The notes under the pieces are model-generated. The model searched no databases and was not told the origin of the DNA. It saw only the letters and a list, made by a program, of their open reading frames with translations. 29,925 nt of DNA. Source: CAYRFE01 sp964423645 [NCBI: uncultured bacterium]. GTDB taxonomy: Bacteria; Macinerneyibacteriota; Macinerneyibacteria; Macinerneyibacteriales. Shown in pieces: positions 1-8,537 of the stretch (position 1 is the stretch's first letter; the number at the start of each line of letters is the position of its first letter). Both the position numbers and the translations under genes were made by a program. The stretch covers positions 1 through 29,925 of the forward strand of contig CAYRFE010000036.1 of NCBI GenBank assembly GCA_964423645.1, written 5' to 3'.

Positions 1-10
1 TGAAAAGATT

Positions 11-583
11 ATGGATTTTCGATATATGAAAAACTTGATAATAGGGACCCGCACTAACAATATATGGAATTATACCAATACGCCGGATAACCGTGCTCGA
101 TTTATACACGGGGAAAAGGCCACAAGGTCTCTTATTTGTATCGGTATAAATCCCAGCACGGCCGAGCCTGAGAAACTGGACAGAACATTAACAACAGTAA
201 AAAGGTATTCTCAGGATCTCGGATACGATTCATGGATGATGCTTAACATATACCCGCAAAGGGCAACCAATCCGGATGATTTAGATGCTAAGTTAAATAT
301 TGAGTATCATAAAGAAAACCTGCAACAGATCGAAACGATATTTTCTCAAGGAAGTCATGATATTTGGGCGGCATGGGGAACACTTATTGACAAAAGAGCA
401 TATTTGAAAACCTGTCTTATAGATATTGTAGCGGTTGCTTCCAAGTATAACTGTAATTGGTATACAATGGGTAAGCGAACGAAAGAAGGGCACCCACATC
501 ATCCTCTGTATTTAAAGAAGGATTTATCGCTTGAACCGTTTGATATAAATGGGTATTTAGAGTATGCCATACTGTATCTTTGA
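11..583 (+). CDS. DUF1643 family protein
   Basis: Small cytoplasmic protein of unknown function, up to 190 residues. The motif CIGINPSTAEP (about residues 43-53), followed by a 'DSWMMLNIYPQRATNPDDLD' block and a late 'MGKRTKEGHPHHPLYL' block, is the pattern I recognise for DUF1643. No signal peptide or membrane helix is visible. The reading frame has no stop between base 2 and the ATG at 11, so the true start could lie left of the window; an internal ATG at 26 is also possible. No clear Shine-Dalgarno sequence supports either start. The biochemical function of the family is not known to me; members are often found in accessory regions. It is followed by a 180-base gap before the Fic gene and is probably a separate transcript. 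Family assignment fairly sure, start unsure. Confidence 0.8.
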   Translation: MDFRYMKNLIIGTRTNNIWNYTNTPDNRARFIHGEKATRSLICIGINPSTAEPEKLDRTLTTVKRYSQDLGYDSWMMLNIYPQRATNPDDLDAKLNIEYHKENLQQIETIFSQGSHDIWAAWGTLIDKRAYLKTCLIDIVAVASKYNCNWYTMGKRTKEGHPHHPLYLKKDLSLEPFDINGYLEYAILYL

Positions 584-732
584 TAAATTAAGTTTGTTTT
601 ATTGGGAGAAATCTATCCCAGGAAAATGAACGATAAATAATCAATGTATACTCCAAGCCACACAAAATACACCTTGCAAACGATAGTATTTCTGGTATTC
701 TGGCAATATGAGCGCAACGAATACTATAGAGG

Positions 733-777
733 TGCGGAGATTAGCTGTGTTATTCTCCGCACAATATGCGGAGAATA
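733..777. promoter_or_regulatory. Palindromic operator-like element before fic (copy 1)
   Basis: Three half-sites are visible: TGCGGAGA at 733-740, TCTCCGCA at 754-761 and TGCGGAGA at 767-774. The last two belong to a perfect 11-bp inverted repeat (TATTCTCCGCA 751-761 and TGCGGAGAATA 767-777) around a 5-base spacer CAATA. The right arm contains GGAG at 770-773, seven bases before the ATG at 781, so the element includes the Fic ribosome-binding site. It could be a DNA operator for the Fic C-terminal winged helix, an RNA hairpin that hides the ribosome-binding site, or both. A second copy lies just after the gene at 1883-1924. The symmetry is directly visible; regulation is inference. Confidence 0.7.
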
Positions 778-780
778 AGT

Positions 781-1878
781 ATGTATATCTATCAACACCC
801 TAATTGGCCACAGTTTACATGGGATAATGATAAGCTTGTATCGTCCTTGGGGCGGGTTCGTCAATTACAAGGTAAATTGATCGGAAAAATGGAATCCTTG
901 GGTTTTGATCTGCGCAATGAGGCGATTTTGGAAACAATGACGTTAGATATTATAAAATCCACAGAAATAGAAGGCGAACTCTTGAATCCCGATCAGGTGC
1001 GCTCGTCTGTAGCAAAACGATTAGGCATCGATATAGGCGGACTCATTGCTTCGGATCGTCATGTAGAGGGCATGGTTGATCTCATGATGGATGCAACGCA
1101 GAACTGTATATTTGAATTAACGCAAGAGCGGTTGTTTGATTGGCATGCCGCCTTATTTCCGACAGGGCGCAACACAATGTATAAAATCACGGTAGGGGAC
1201 TGGCGTAAAGACCTCACCGGTGCCATGCAAGTTGTCTCCGGTCCGATCGGCAAAGAGAAGGTTCATTTCCAAGCACCTGATGCTGCAGTACTGCAACGAG
1301 AAATGGACGAGTTTATTAAATGGTTTAATACAAATACTACCGTAGAGCCTGTTATAAAGGCGGGCATCACGCATTTGTGGTTTGTTACCTTGCATCCGTT
1401 TGACGATGGCAATGGGCGTATAGCTCGGGCATTAACTGATATGCTTCTCGCTCGTGCTGATGGTAGCCCTCAACGATTTTATAGTATGTCGGCTCAAATC
1501 AGGCTAGAACGGAAATCGTATTATTCTATTCTTGAGAAAACGCAACGCGGGAATCTGAATATCACACAATGGCTTGAGTGGTTTATGAATTGCCTGGTAA
1601 CCGCTTTGCAAACATCGGATGTGATTCTTGCGCGAGTGCTAAAAAAAGCTGCATTCTGGCAAACGTATGGTGTGTCGGTTAGTAATCCGCGCCAGCAGAC
1701 CATGCTTAATTTATTGCTGGATGGCCACGAATTAGCAGTAACTTCATCCAAATGGGCAAAAGTCACCAAATGCTCACAAGACACTGCGTCGCGTGATATC
1801 CAGGATTTGCTTACCAAAAATATTCTCCGTAAAACGGCATCCGGCGGTCGCAGCACCAAATACGAACTGTGTGATTAA
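781..1878 (+). CDS. Fic family protein (class II, DUF4172-type) with C-terminal winged helix
   Basis: Fic enzymes transfer AMP or another nucleotide part to hydroxyl side chains of proteins. The catalytic motif HPFDDGNGRIAR is complete (residues 205-216 of 365), including the catalytic His and the phosphate-binding GNGR. The N-terminal helix carries STEIEG (60-65), matching the inhibitory [S/T]xxxE[G/N] motif, so this is a class II, self-inhibited Fic. The N-terminus MYIYQHPNWPQFTWD is typical of the DUF4172 domain. The last 60 residues resemble a winged helix-turn-helix (KCSQDTASRDIQDLL, then a basic wing RKTASGGRSTKYEL). An ATG at 766 is possible, but the one at 781 fits the family N-terminus and has GGAG seven bases upstream. 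That site lies inside an 11-bp palindrome, and a second copy of the palindrome follows the stop codon. Self-regulation through the winged helix is likely but inferred. No antitoxin-like partner gene is adjacent. Confidence 0.93.
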   Translation: MYIYQHPNWPQFTWDNDKLVSSLGRVRQLQGKLIGKMESLGFDLRNEAILETMTLDIIKSTEIEGELLNPDQVRSSVAKRLGIDIGGLIASDRHVEGMVDLMMDATQNCIFELTQERLFDWHAALFPTGRNTMYKITVGDWRKDLTGAMQVVSGPIGKEKVHFQAPDAAVLQREMDEFIKWFNTNTTVEPVIKAGITHLWFVTLHPFDDGNGRIARALTDMLLARADGSPQRFYSMSAQIRLERKSYYSILEKTQRGNLNITQWLEWFMNCLVTALQTSDVILARVLKKAAFWQTYGVSVSNPRQQTMLNLLLDGHELAVTSSKWAKVTKCSQDTASRDIQDLLTKNILRKTASGGRSTKYELCD

Positions 1879-1882
1879 GAAT

Positions 1883-1924
1883 TGCGGAGAATAACCGGTA
1901 TAATCTCCGCACGATATGCGGTGG
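1883..1924. promoter_or_regulatory. Palindromic operator-like element after fic (copy 2)
   Basis: TGCGGAGA (1883-1890), TCTCCGCA (1904-1911) and TGCGG (1917-1921) reproduce the half-sites of the element at 733-774 with exactly the same spacings (13 and 5 bases). By my alignment 32 of 42 positions match, and the differences lie mainly in the spacer, as expected if the half-sites are the constrained part. It sits between the Fic stop codon and the small membrane protein gene at 1944, so it could regulate that gene, end the fic transcript, or mark the edge of a mobile unit. Confidence 0.65.
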
Positions 1925-1943
1925 TTTCAAAGAAAGGAATAAA

Positions 1944-2159
1944 ATGAAATATATTAATAAAGACGATATTTTTTCAAAAATTGACGAAGCGTCTTTGAAA
2001 AAGACAAAAAACCCCGTAAGTTCATATATCATATTGCCGTTATGCGTGGGTTTGTTGCTGAGAATCATATTTCATGCAGAGATATTTGCTCTCATTGGCG
2101 GTGGGCTGACAATAATATTTGGTTTAGTGTATATTGTTTTTTATAAATCTAAAAAATAA
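1944..2159 (+). CDS. Small two-helix membrane protein, function unknown
   Basis: 71 residues. A polar N-terminal stretch (1-26, rich in K, D and S) is followed by two hydrophobic segments, about residues 28-43 (YIILPLCVGLLLRIIF) and 47-66 (FALIGGGLTIIFGLVYIVFY), and a basic tail KSKK. This suggests a small inner-membrane protein with cytoplasmic ends. The start is supported by AAAGGAAT six to eight bases before ATG. It lies 65 bases after fic and directly behind the second palindromic element, so it may be co-regulated with fic. I do not recognise a family. It could be an accessory or partner of Fic, but nothing in the sequence shows that. Confidence 0.65.
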   Translation: MKYINKDDIFSKIDEASLKKTKNPVSSYIILPLCVGLLLRIIFHAEIFALIGGGLTIIFGLVYIVFYKSKK

Positions 2160-2236
2160 AAATAACCATTTTTTTTGAAGTGGGTGCGCGCTGATGCTTG
2201 CTATATGCAAATATTATGCACGGCAATCAGCATACA

Positions 2237-2610
2237 ACTCAACATAACCTATGTTATGGGACGCTAAGTTATTAAATAGTAATGAGATACGAAAAGCACT
2301 ATAGCGCAAATATGCCAACATGTCAATGCCGAAATTCGGTTACGATCGATCCTTAACAACCCCGGAGAGCTGTATTATGAGAGCTGAAATTATCACCGTC
2401 AAGAGCTGTGAAAACCCCGGCATACAACCATTTCTAAGATCGATCCCATAAATATGCGAAATCTCGGAACGGGGTACTCCCATCCTTATCGGTTCAAGTG
2501 AGAAAAACTAATACCACCCTATTTAGAATAGCTCCGAGTAGGGCGATGCCCTACCCTGCCCTTTTATAAAGACACTTTAACATGTGGCTATTTTTAAGAC
2601 ACCGTATATA
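2237..2610 (+). repeat. Intergenic mosaic repeat, long copy A
   Basis: Most of the 585-base gap between 2159 and 2745 is a repeat. Bases 2237-2565 align along their whole length with 23962-24300, sharing blocks such as CGCTAAGTTATTAAATAGTA, GATCGATCCTTAACAACCC, GGCATACAACCATTTCT and GTGAGAAAA. Near the end, GTAGGGC-GAT-GCCCTAC forms a 7-bp hairpin. The tail (AAGACAC, eight bases, GTGGCT, then ATTTTT, about 2571-2595) matches the terminator-like hairpin at 25802-25827 in degenerate form. No reading frame with coding character is seen. The rest of the gap (2610-2744) is AT-rich and holds a promoter candidate. Confidence 0.75.
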
Positions 2611-2678
2611 AAAATTATTATACTTAATAATGCAAATATTGTAGAAATAGAAAAACCAAAACTATGACTGTAAAGAAG

Positions 2679-2707
2679 TTGACAGCAGGGAAAACAAATG
2701 CTAAATT
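2679..2707 (+). promoter_or_regulatory. Candidate sigma-70-type promoter for the DUF3160 gene
   Basis: A perfect TTGACA (2679-2684) is followed after 17 bases by TAAATT (2702-2707, four of six matches to TATAAT). Transcription would start near 2714, leaving a short leader with TGGAGG before the ATG at 2745. The spacing is ideal, but the -10 box is weak. Confidence 0.35.
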
Positions 2708-2744
2708 TCAATCAGTTGATTCAAACTATATGGAGGTATAGCTC

Positions 2745-5300
2745 ATGAAGCATGTATTTTTAATAATTTTTATGGCGTGTAGTGTGAGTTTACTTTGCAG
2801 TGCTGTCAACATTCCCGCGGATTTACAGAAAAAAGCGTATGAAGGGGATAAGGACGCTTTAGAGCAAGTCGCATATATCTATTACAACAATAAAGATTAT
2901 GATAAAGCGATTGAGATTTATAAAAAGATTGCCGAAATGCCCTATGGTTTTTATAATGCAATGAGTATGCTTTCCCACATTTATCATACTGAATACAAAG
3001 ATTATGTTCAGGCGAAATATTGGCTCCAGAAATTAGTCAATAAATCTCCGAATATGCCAGAATATATATTTAGTGATCTTCAAATTCGATGGAATAAAAT
3101 TCGCTCAGACGAAAAAAAAGGTAGTAATACGGATATAATTGAAGAGATGACTCATGTTTCGCCTGAAAAGCTTCAACTTATTGTGAAGTCATTGAATAGC
3201 ATCGGTAAACATCAAATAGCAGATGTAAAAAAACCCATAATTAAATCAAATAATAAGTTTAACTCTGAAAAAGTAACGTTTTTGAAGATGGATGAGTCCG
3301 GATTGGATAAATATTATACAAAAAACAAAAATCGTCCGAAAGCATTCTTGCCGTATGTTGGTTTTAAAAGAATTCCTGACGACGTGCAGCAACGGCTCAT
3401 TCGTGACAAATTTGCTATTGTGGATGAAAATTTTGAGGTATATAAAGATAATGATGATATGATTCAAGCATATAAAAGTCTTTATGATATTGTAGAGCCT
3501 AAAGGGAGCACCGTGTCGATATTTGTAACGACCGATTGGCTGATGCATACATTCCGTACTTTGAATTATAAGATACAGATAGATGTTGAGCGAAAAATAC
3601 TCGCCCCTCTTCTATTTTCATTTGTAAGTGGAATGTATCACGATTTACAAAGTTATTCAAAAAATAAGAATTATACCGCTTATGAACGTTATTTTAATAC
3701 GTTATATGATGTTTTCACTGTTGCTGCTGTGTTATCCGGTGAACAAGTGAAAGAAGAATCAATGAGTACAAACGCCCGGAATGAACTGCAAAAAATTAAA
3801 CGTGAATCCGGGGTTGAAAGCTCTGATATTATCGATAAAGAAATCGCGTACATGCGGTTTTCTCCACGTATACATTATCGGGAAACAGAACAATTGCAAA
3901 AATATTGGCGAGTATTTACCTGGTTAAGTTCTTTAAGATTTGAGATGGATATACACAAGTATCCTAATGATGCAGCATTATTTGTGCTTTTCTATGAGAT
4001 TCTTTCGCGAAATACCGACTTGATGGAGACATACAGTGTGTATATTGCTACAATGCGTAATTTTTTCGGAGACAGTAATGCTTATTCATATGAGTTACTT
4101 CAAAATATTGATAACAGAAGAGATATTATCTTTGATGCCAAAGTCAGAGCAGCCTTTATTGAATCCTTGAAAAGTAATTACTCTTCTGATGGTATTTCGC
4201 GAGCAGAGTTCTTTGAAATAGTGCCGCAAACCTATAATCTTGATTTATATGCACTGGAAAAACTCGCAGTTTTTGAAGAATCTCACGATGAACGTCGTAT
4301 TCCGCACGGGTATGATACGTCTGCGGTATTTGGGAATACTTTTGGTCGCGAGTTGATCCAAAAGGATTTCAAAACCTTTTCACAGCTTGAGAGTAATTAT
4401 ACACAACTTACCTCGCTTAGTAGTCGGTATTCAGAATCCGAGTGGCAATCGAATATTCACATGAATTATTTAGGCATCATAACGACGTTGTATGAATTTG
4501 GAAGCAGTCCGGATTTTTACTTCACTCAGAGTAAGAATTGGGAGAAAAAATCACTCATGACAGGGCTTAGTGCGTGGACTCAACGAATGCATGATACCGT
4601 GTTATACAGACGCCCTTTACAATTGGCCAGTTCTATGGGATTTCATGTATATAAAAATCCTGTTATTAATTATGTTGAACCTAATCTACCATTTTTTTAC
4701 AGAATGCGTATATTGTTAAACCGCTACAACGAAATGTTTCCTATTGTGGGAGTGCTCGATGCGAAACTACAAGTGGGGCTTGAACGATATTCGAAAGTCA
4801 TTGATACACTCACTATAATTGCAGAAAAACAGGCTCTTCAGCAACCAATTTCGGCTGAAGAAAATGAATACATCAATACATTGGTAAATGAAATGGAGAA
4901 AATTATACAGGTTAAATCAACATTACAGGAAACGATTGATTTGATTGGAACAGCGCAGCTTGGTATACGAACTGACGATGCACGAATGGCTCTGGTCACA
5001 GAATTAGCTCAAGTCAAAAATCAAATAGACGGTAGGATACAATATCAACTCAATGCGATCGGAAAACCGTTGAAAATATATGTCGCGCTCAATGATCCTT
5101 ATGGTGGAAAGCGAATCGGTGTTGGATATGTATACAGTTATTATGAGTTTATGCATAATGAATTACTGACTGACGAAGCATGGCGCGAACAGGTATACTC
5201 GCAAGAAGGTGAAACTGTCGAAAACAAGAGTGACAAATCGAAGCAACTTAAAGAGAGGATGCCGATGTGGGTGCAAGAGCTAGTGATTGAGGGGGAATGA
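2745..5300 (+). CDS. DUF3160 domain exported protein with N-terminal TPR-like region
   Basis: 851 residues. A Sec signal peptide (MKHVFLIIFMACSVSLLCSA) is followed by TPR/Sel1-like helices (about 35-105, e.g. AYIYYNNKDYDKAIEIYKKI). The large domain from about residue 200 has DUF3160 features: FVTTDWLMHTF (260-270) and, near the C-terminus, ALNDPYGGKRIGVGYVYSYYEF and LTDEAWREQVYS. The role of DUF3160 proteins is not established; they are exported in diverse bacteria. The start is supported by TGGAGG eight to nine bases upstream. The next gene, a protease lipoprotein, starts 38 bases after the stop, so the two are probably co-transcribed and may act together outside the cytoplasm. No catalytic residues can be named. 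Confidence 0.82.
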   Translation: MKHVFLIIFMACSVSLLCSAVNIPADLQKKAYEGDKDALEQVAYIYYNNKDYDKAIEIYKKIAEMPYGFYNAMSMLSHIYHTEYKDYVQAKYWLQKLVNKSPNMPEYIFSDLQIRWNKIRSDEKKGSNTDIIEEMTHVSPEKLQLIVKSLNSIGKHQIADVKKPIIKSNNKFNSEKVTFLKMDESGLDKYYTKNKNRPKAFLPYVGFKRIPDDVQQRLIRDKFAIVDENFEVYKDNDDMIQAYKSLYDIVEPKGSTVSIFVTTDWLMHTFRTLNYKIQIDVERKILAPLLFSFVSGMYHDLQSYSKNKNYTAYERYFNTLYDVFTVAAVLSGEQVKEESMSTNARNELQKIKRESGVESSDIIDKEIAYMRFSPRIHYRETEQLQKYWRVFTWLSSLRFEMDIHKYPNDAALFVLFYEILSRNTDLMETYSVYIATMRNFFGDSNAYSYELLQNIDNRRDIIFDAKVRAAFIESLKSNYSSDGISRAEFFEIVPQTYNLDLYALEKLAVFEESHDERRIPHGYDTSAVFGNTFGRELIQKDFKTFSQLESNYTQLTSLSSRYSESEWQSNIHMNYLGIITTLYEFGSSPDFYFTQSKNWEKKSLMTGLSAWTQRMHDTVLYRRPLQLASSMGFHVYKNPVINYVEPNLPFFYRMRILLNRYNEMFPIVGVLDAKLQVGLERYSKVIDTLTIIAEKQALQQPISAEENEYINTLVNEMEKIIQVKSTLQETIDLIGTAQLGIRTDDARMALVTELAQVKNQIDGRIQYQLNAIGKPLKIYVALNDPYGGKRIGVGYVYSYYEFMHNELLTDEAWREQVYSQEGETVENKSDKSKQLKERMPMWVQELVIEGE

Positions 5301-5338
5301 TTAAAATGTTTGTTGAGAATTTTATAAAGAGGGAAAAT

Positions 5339-7693
5339 ATGAAAAATATCTGTTTGATGGTTTTTATTTTTATTGTATTACTGAGTGTTGGATGCAAAAA
5401 GAATCCAACGGATCCCGGTATTGTTGACACCTCACCCTCTATACTTGTACCACAGGGTTCCTATCCTTCTTTTTCATCTTATCTATCTAAATATAACAAT
5501 AAATATAATTCTCAAGTGGAATTAGGGAATTACCAAATTCCTATTTCACTAAAAATCACAGACCAAAAAGGGTCAACTTGTATGGCTCATGCTACAGCAT
5601 ATACTATGAGTATATCTTTACAAAATCGTACGCCTTCGCTTTTTTCACAAATGCAATTTGACCCAAATTTTATTATCGATATTGCTTTTTTATCAAAGAG
5701 CCGGAAAAAAACAACAGACAATTATAAAACATTCATGAGTTGGTATAAATTTAAAGATGTTATTGATTTTATTAGTGGCGATGGAGTTCAAATACCATAT
5801 CAAAGCAACCCAAATATTACGGCATGGGGTTGTGAAACTATGCAAGATTATAGAGAGGTTGACCCTGTTGCAATATTGATAGCTCAATTTTATTCACGTC
5901 GCCCATTTAATTTACAAAATGAATTTTGGTATACATATCAGTATAACCCTAGCGAGACCCCCAATAAAGAATTTTTTATAAGTCAAATGAAAAGCGTTAT
6001 TGCTACTAATGCCGCAATTGTATATTTGGCGACATGTAGCATATATTTTGACCCTAAGAATTCTTGGAAAGGAAATATATCAAGTACAGATCTTGTTGAT
6101 TTGAGTGCTGACCATGCTATAACCCTTATTGGTTGGGATGACACCGTTAAAATTGGTATAGATACGGGGGCTTTTGTTTTTTTAAATAGCCATGGCAAAA
6201 GTTATGGCACTGACGGAAAAGGTTATATTTCATACGAATTTATGAAAAAGTATTGGGAGTATGATTTTGTTTACAGAAGGATGCATTTATCGCAAATGTT
6301 TGTATTTGACTTTTCTGCTAAAAGCGAAGACTCATTTATAGATGGATTTGGTAGTTTTTTCACTGAAGTCAATAAAAATCTCAGGGACCCTTTTAATACT
6401 TCCCAGCGTTTTACCGTTGATACCCAAAAGAACATTGACATCGGATATTACCAAGGAAATGACAAGGATACTCGTTTTGAAATTGTTGATTTAGAAAACA
6501 ATATTATTAAAGAAATTGTCCCTGATCAGTCTTTAATTATTATAAGAAAGCGTTATCGCGATCTTAAAAATAAGACAGCCGCAAATATTTTAACAGTCAA
6601 TAGAGATGATATTGCGCATTTGGACACTTTTAAGATTATTTATTATAACGATAATAAGATTGCCGATACAATAACATTACAACCTCAAAAAACTAATAGA
6701 ATTACACATATTAACGGTGTTGACGTTAAAACAGGAACGTTTGTCGCTAAACCGGATGACACACTATTGATTGCATATACAAAATCTATTCGTGGAAAAG
6801 CGAAATTCTTACTCAACAGCATGTTATTGGGTGAAGTGGCCAGTAGTAGTGTTGCTGATGGGACTATCTCATTAAGACTCCCCTCTTCATTGAATTCAGG
6901 TGCGTATATATTGAAGTATGTTATAGATGATCAAATCTGGGATAAGATAAATGTAACGGTTGAAGAGAATATAAGTAAAATTGTGAGTGTTTCTATTAAT
7001 GGCATACCCGTGAGTAATATTTATTCTAGTCCCATGGTAAGAATGGGAGATGTGATCCGAGTTGAAATACAACAATCAAAAGATGGAAATGGAAAAGTCC
7101 TATTTGGAGACGTTTTAATCGGAGAAACAAATGTTCCGGGAACTTTTTCGTACATACACACAATGACAACTGATGTAAGTGAGTATATTTCAATAATGCT
7201 ATCAGATGAAATTGAAAATAAGAGAAAAATCGTTTATAACTATCAAAACACTGAAGTTGATTCATTTTCTATATCCCCTGCTTTTACATTTGTGGATGCA
7301 CGACCGAAAAATGCAGATGATATGACCAAAATGCTCATGGTATACAATTCTCCGTCCGGGTATTTCCCGGATGATTATAGTATTCTGTTATGGTTTGACG
7401 ATGCGTTGCAATTCCAGAATGAAATCGGTAATTTATTTTATGGATCAAGAATGAGTGGTGATAAATATCGATTTACATCTGTCGCTCTTGATGGGAATTT
7501 CTTTAATAGTGGAAGATTGTTCGGTGGTGTTTATGAACCCGATACAAAAAAAAGATCAGGAAAAAATATTAAAATTAAAAATAGAGACATAGTTATTGGT
7601 CCTTCAGATGTTTTTTTGTATATTTATGCTGATAGTTTAATAAAAAAAGATATTTTGTATTTGGGGGTATTATCGCCCGGGTTGATATATTAA
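5339..7693 (+). CDS. Papain-like (C1 family) cysteine protease lipoprotein
   Basis: 784 residues from the ATG at 5339. An upstream in-frame ATG at 5297 would add 14 residues before a good signal peptide, and AGAGGG lies just before 5339, so the later start is preferred. The signal MKNICLMVFIFIVLLSVGC ends in a lipobox; Cys19 would be lipidated. The peptidase domain shows the papain triad in order: Cys81 in DQKGSTCMAHATAYTMS, His259 in ADHAITLIGWDD, and Asn283 in FLNSHGKSYGTDGKGYISY, close to the usual NSWGxxWG pattern. About 450 C-terminal residues look like several beta-sandwich (Ig-like) domains with no named family. It probably cleaves protein at the cell surface or in the periplasm; substrate unknown. 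There is no obvious long inhibitory propeptide. It probably forms an operon with the upstream DUF3160 gene. Confidence 0.85.
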   Translation: MKNICLMVFIFIVLLSVGCKKNPTDPGIVDTSPSILVPQGSYPSFSSYLSKYNNKYNSQVELGNYQIPISLKITDQKGSTCMAHATAYTMSISLQNRTPSLFSQMQFDPNFIIDIAFLSKSRKKTTDNYKTFMSWYKFKDVIDFISGDGVQIPYQSNPNITAWGCETMQDYREVDPVAILIAQFYSRRPFNLQNEFWYTYQYNPSETPNKEFFISQMKSVIATNAAIVYLATCSIYFDPKNSWKGNISSTDLVDLSADHAITLIGWDDTVKIGIDTGAFVFLNSHGKSYGTDGKGYISYEFMKKYWEYDFVYRRMHLSQMFVFDFSAKSEDSFIDGFGSFFTEVNKNLRDPFNTSQRFTVDTQKNIDIGYYQGNDKDTRFEIVDLENNIIKEIVPDQSLIIIRKRYRDLKNKTAANILTVNRDDIAHLDTFKIIYYNDNKIADTITLQPQKTNRITHINGVDVKTGTFVAKPDDTLLIAYTKSIRGKAKFLLNSMLLGEVASSSVADGTISLRLPSSLNSGAYILKYVIDDQIWDKINVTVEENISKIVSVSINGIPVSNIYSSPMVRMGDVIRVEIQQSKDGNGKVLFGDVLIGETNVPGTFSYIHTMTTDVSEYISIMLSDEIENKRKIVYNYQNTEVDSFSISPAFTFVDARPKNADDMTKMLMVYNSPSGYFPDDYSILLWFDDALQFQNEIGNLFYGSRMSGDKYRFTSVALDGNFFNSGRLFGGVYEPDTKKRSGKNIKIKNRDIVIGPSDVFLYIYADSLIKKDILYLGVLSPGLIY

Positions 7694-7799
7694 GAGTTGA
7701 GGGCTGTCGAAAAAGTAATACCTTCAATAATAGCAGTCATATAAAAATTAAAAGAGAGAATAATGAATATCAACGTTTTATACTTTAAGTGCCAAAATA

Positions 7800-7869
7800 C
7801 TACGTCCCATATGACCGTTTATGTTGAGCGACAGCCCCCTACTACTCTTTTGAATATTTCTTAACATCA
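7800..7869 (+). repeat. Intergenic mosaic repeat, short copy
   Basis: The 300-base gap 7694-7993 lies between two convergent genes. It contains the repeat hairpin CATATG-ACCG-TTTATG (7808-7823), then TTGAGCGACAGCCCCCTAC and ATTTCTTAAC, in the same order as the other copies. GGGCTGTCG at 7701-7709 is complementary to CGACAGCCC at 7829-7837, a possible long-range stem. I see no gene in this gap and no clear terminator for either neighbour. Confidence 0.6.
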
Positions 7870-7993
7870 TTGATTTTTCGTTTTCTTTGGAGAGTCCGAT
7901 AATGATTGCTATTCAACGATCTGAGAAATGTATCATGATCAATACAAACAAAAAAATACTATAATTTACAAACTATGAACTGTTTTGTACACG

Positions 7994-8533
7994 TCATTTG
8001 GTGATGATATTCGTTTTCGTTAATATTTCATATATTATACTTGCTGTTTCTTTTGCTGTTAAATTGGATGTATCTAACTGTACTTCTTTCTTGTGTCGAA
8101 ATATCACTGTGTCATTGTTTAATTTTTTGCATATTTCAAAATCTTTGAACTTATCATCTGACCTTAAATCTAATCGCTTTGCGATTTCATTATCCGAGGC
8201 ATAAAGACCAAAAACAGAGATTTGCCAGTCTTTATTTAGCAATTTCAACTTATCATAGTAAGCATTAATTTTATCGCCACTAAAAGTATCAACAATTATA
8301 ATAGGCTTATAATTCAAATCTGAAAATTCCTTCACTAATTGAGTGGAAATATTGAGTATTCTTATATGTTCATCTTGATTTATCCAATCTACCGATATAA
8401 CCATTGAGCGAAGATTGTCGATCTCAATTCTAACCCCTCTCGGAAATAATTTTGCTAGTTCTTTTGCCGTTTGCGTCTTCCCTGTTGCAGGAGCGCCTTT
8501 CATTATTATTATATCTGTTGTTAATTGACTCAT
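7994..8533 (-). CDS. P-loop kinase (AAA_33/zeta-toxin-like), small-molecule or sugar kinase candidate
   Basis: About 179 residues. Walker A is GAPATGKT (residues 14-21 of this start), followed by RIEIDNLRSMV, where an Asp and Arg after strand 2 are placed as in small P-loop kinases such as AAA_33, polynucleotide-kinase-like or chloramphenicol-phosphotransferase-like proteins. IIIVDTFSG is a likely Walker B-type strand, and KRLDLRSDD may be the arginine-bearing lid. An upstream ATG at 8557 would add eight residues and overlap the previous gene by 20 bases; neither start has a clear ribosome-binding site, which fits coupling to the radical SAM gene ending at 8538. It is the last gene of a three-gene leftward cluster. 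Phosphorylation of a sugar or small metabolite is suggested by family and context; a zeta-type toxin is less likely because no antitoxin is adjacent. Confidence 0.75.
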   Translation of the reverse strand: MSQLTTDIIIMKGAPATGKTQTAKELAKLFPRGVRIEIDNLRSMVISVDWINQDEHIRILNISTQLVKEFSDLNYKPIIIVDTFSGDKINAYYDKLKLLNKDWQISVFGLYASDNEIAKRLDLRSDDKFKDFEICKKLNNDTVIFRHKKEVQLDTSNLTAKETASIIYEILTKTNIITK

Positions 8534-8537
8534 TTTA

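Noticed and set aside
601-625. Terminator after the DUF1643 gene
   Set aside because: TGGGA and TCCCA make only a 5-bp stem and no T-run follows.
2698-2748. 16-codon leader-like frame ending ATGA at the DUF3160 start
   Set aside because: The best promoter would start transcription near 2714, after its ATG, and the peptide has no attenuation-like codon run.
7994-8533. Zeta-type toxin of a toxin-antitoxin pair
   Set aside because: The P-loop fits, but there is no small antitoxin gene before it, and it is embedded in a biosynthetic-looking operon.
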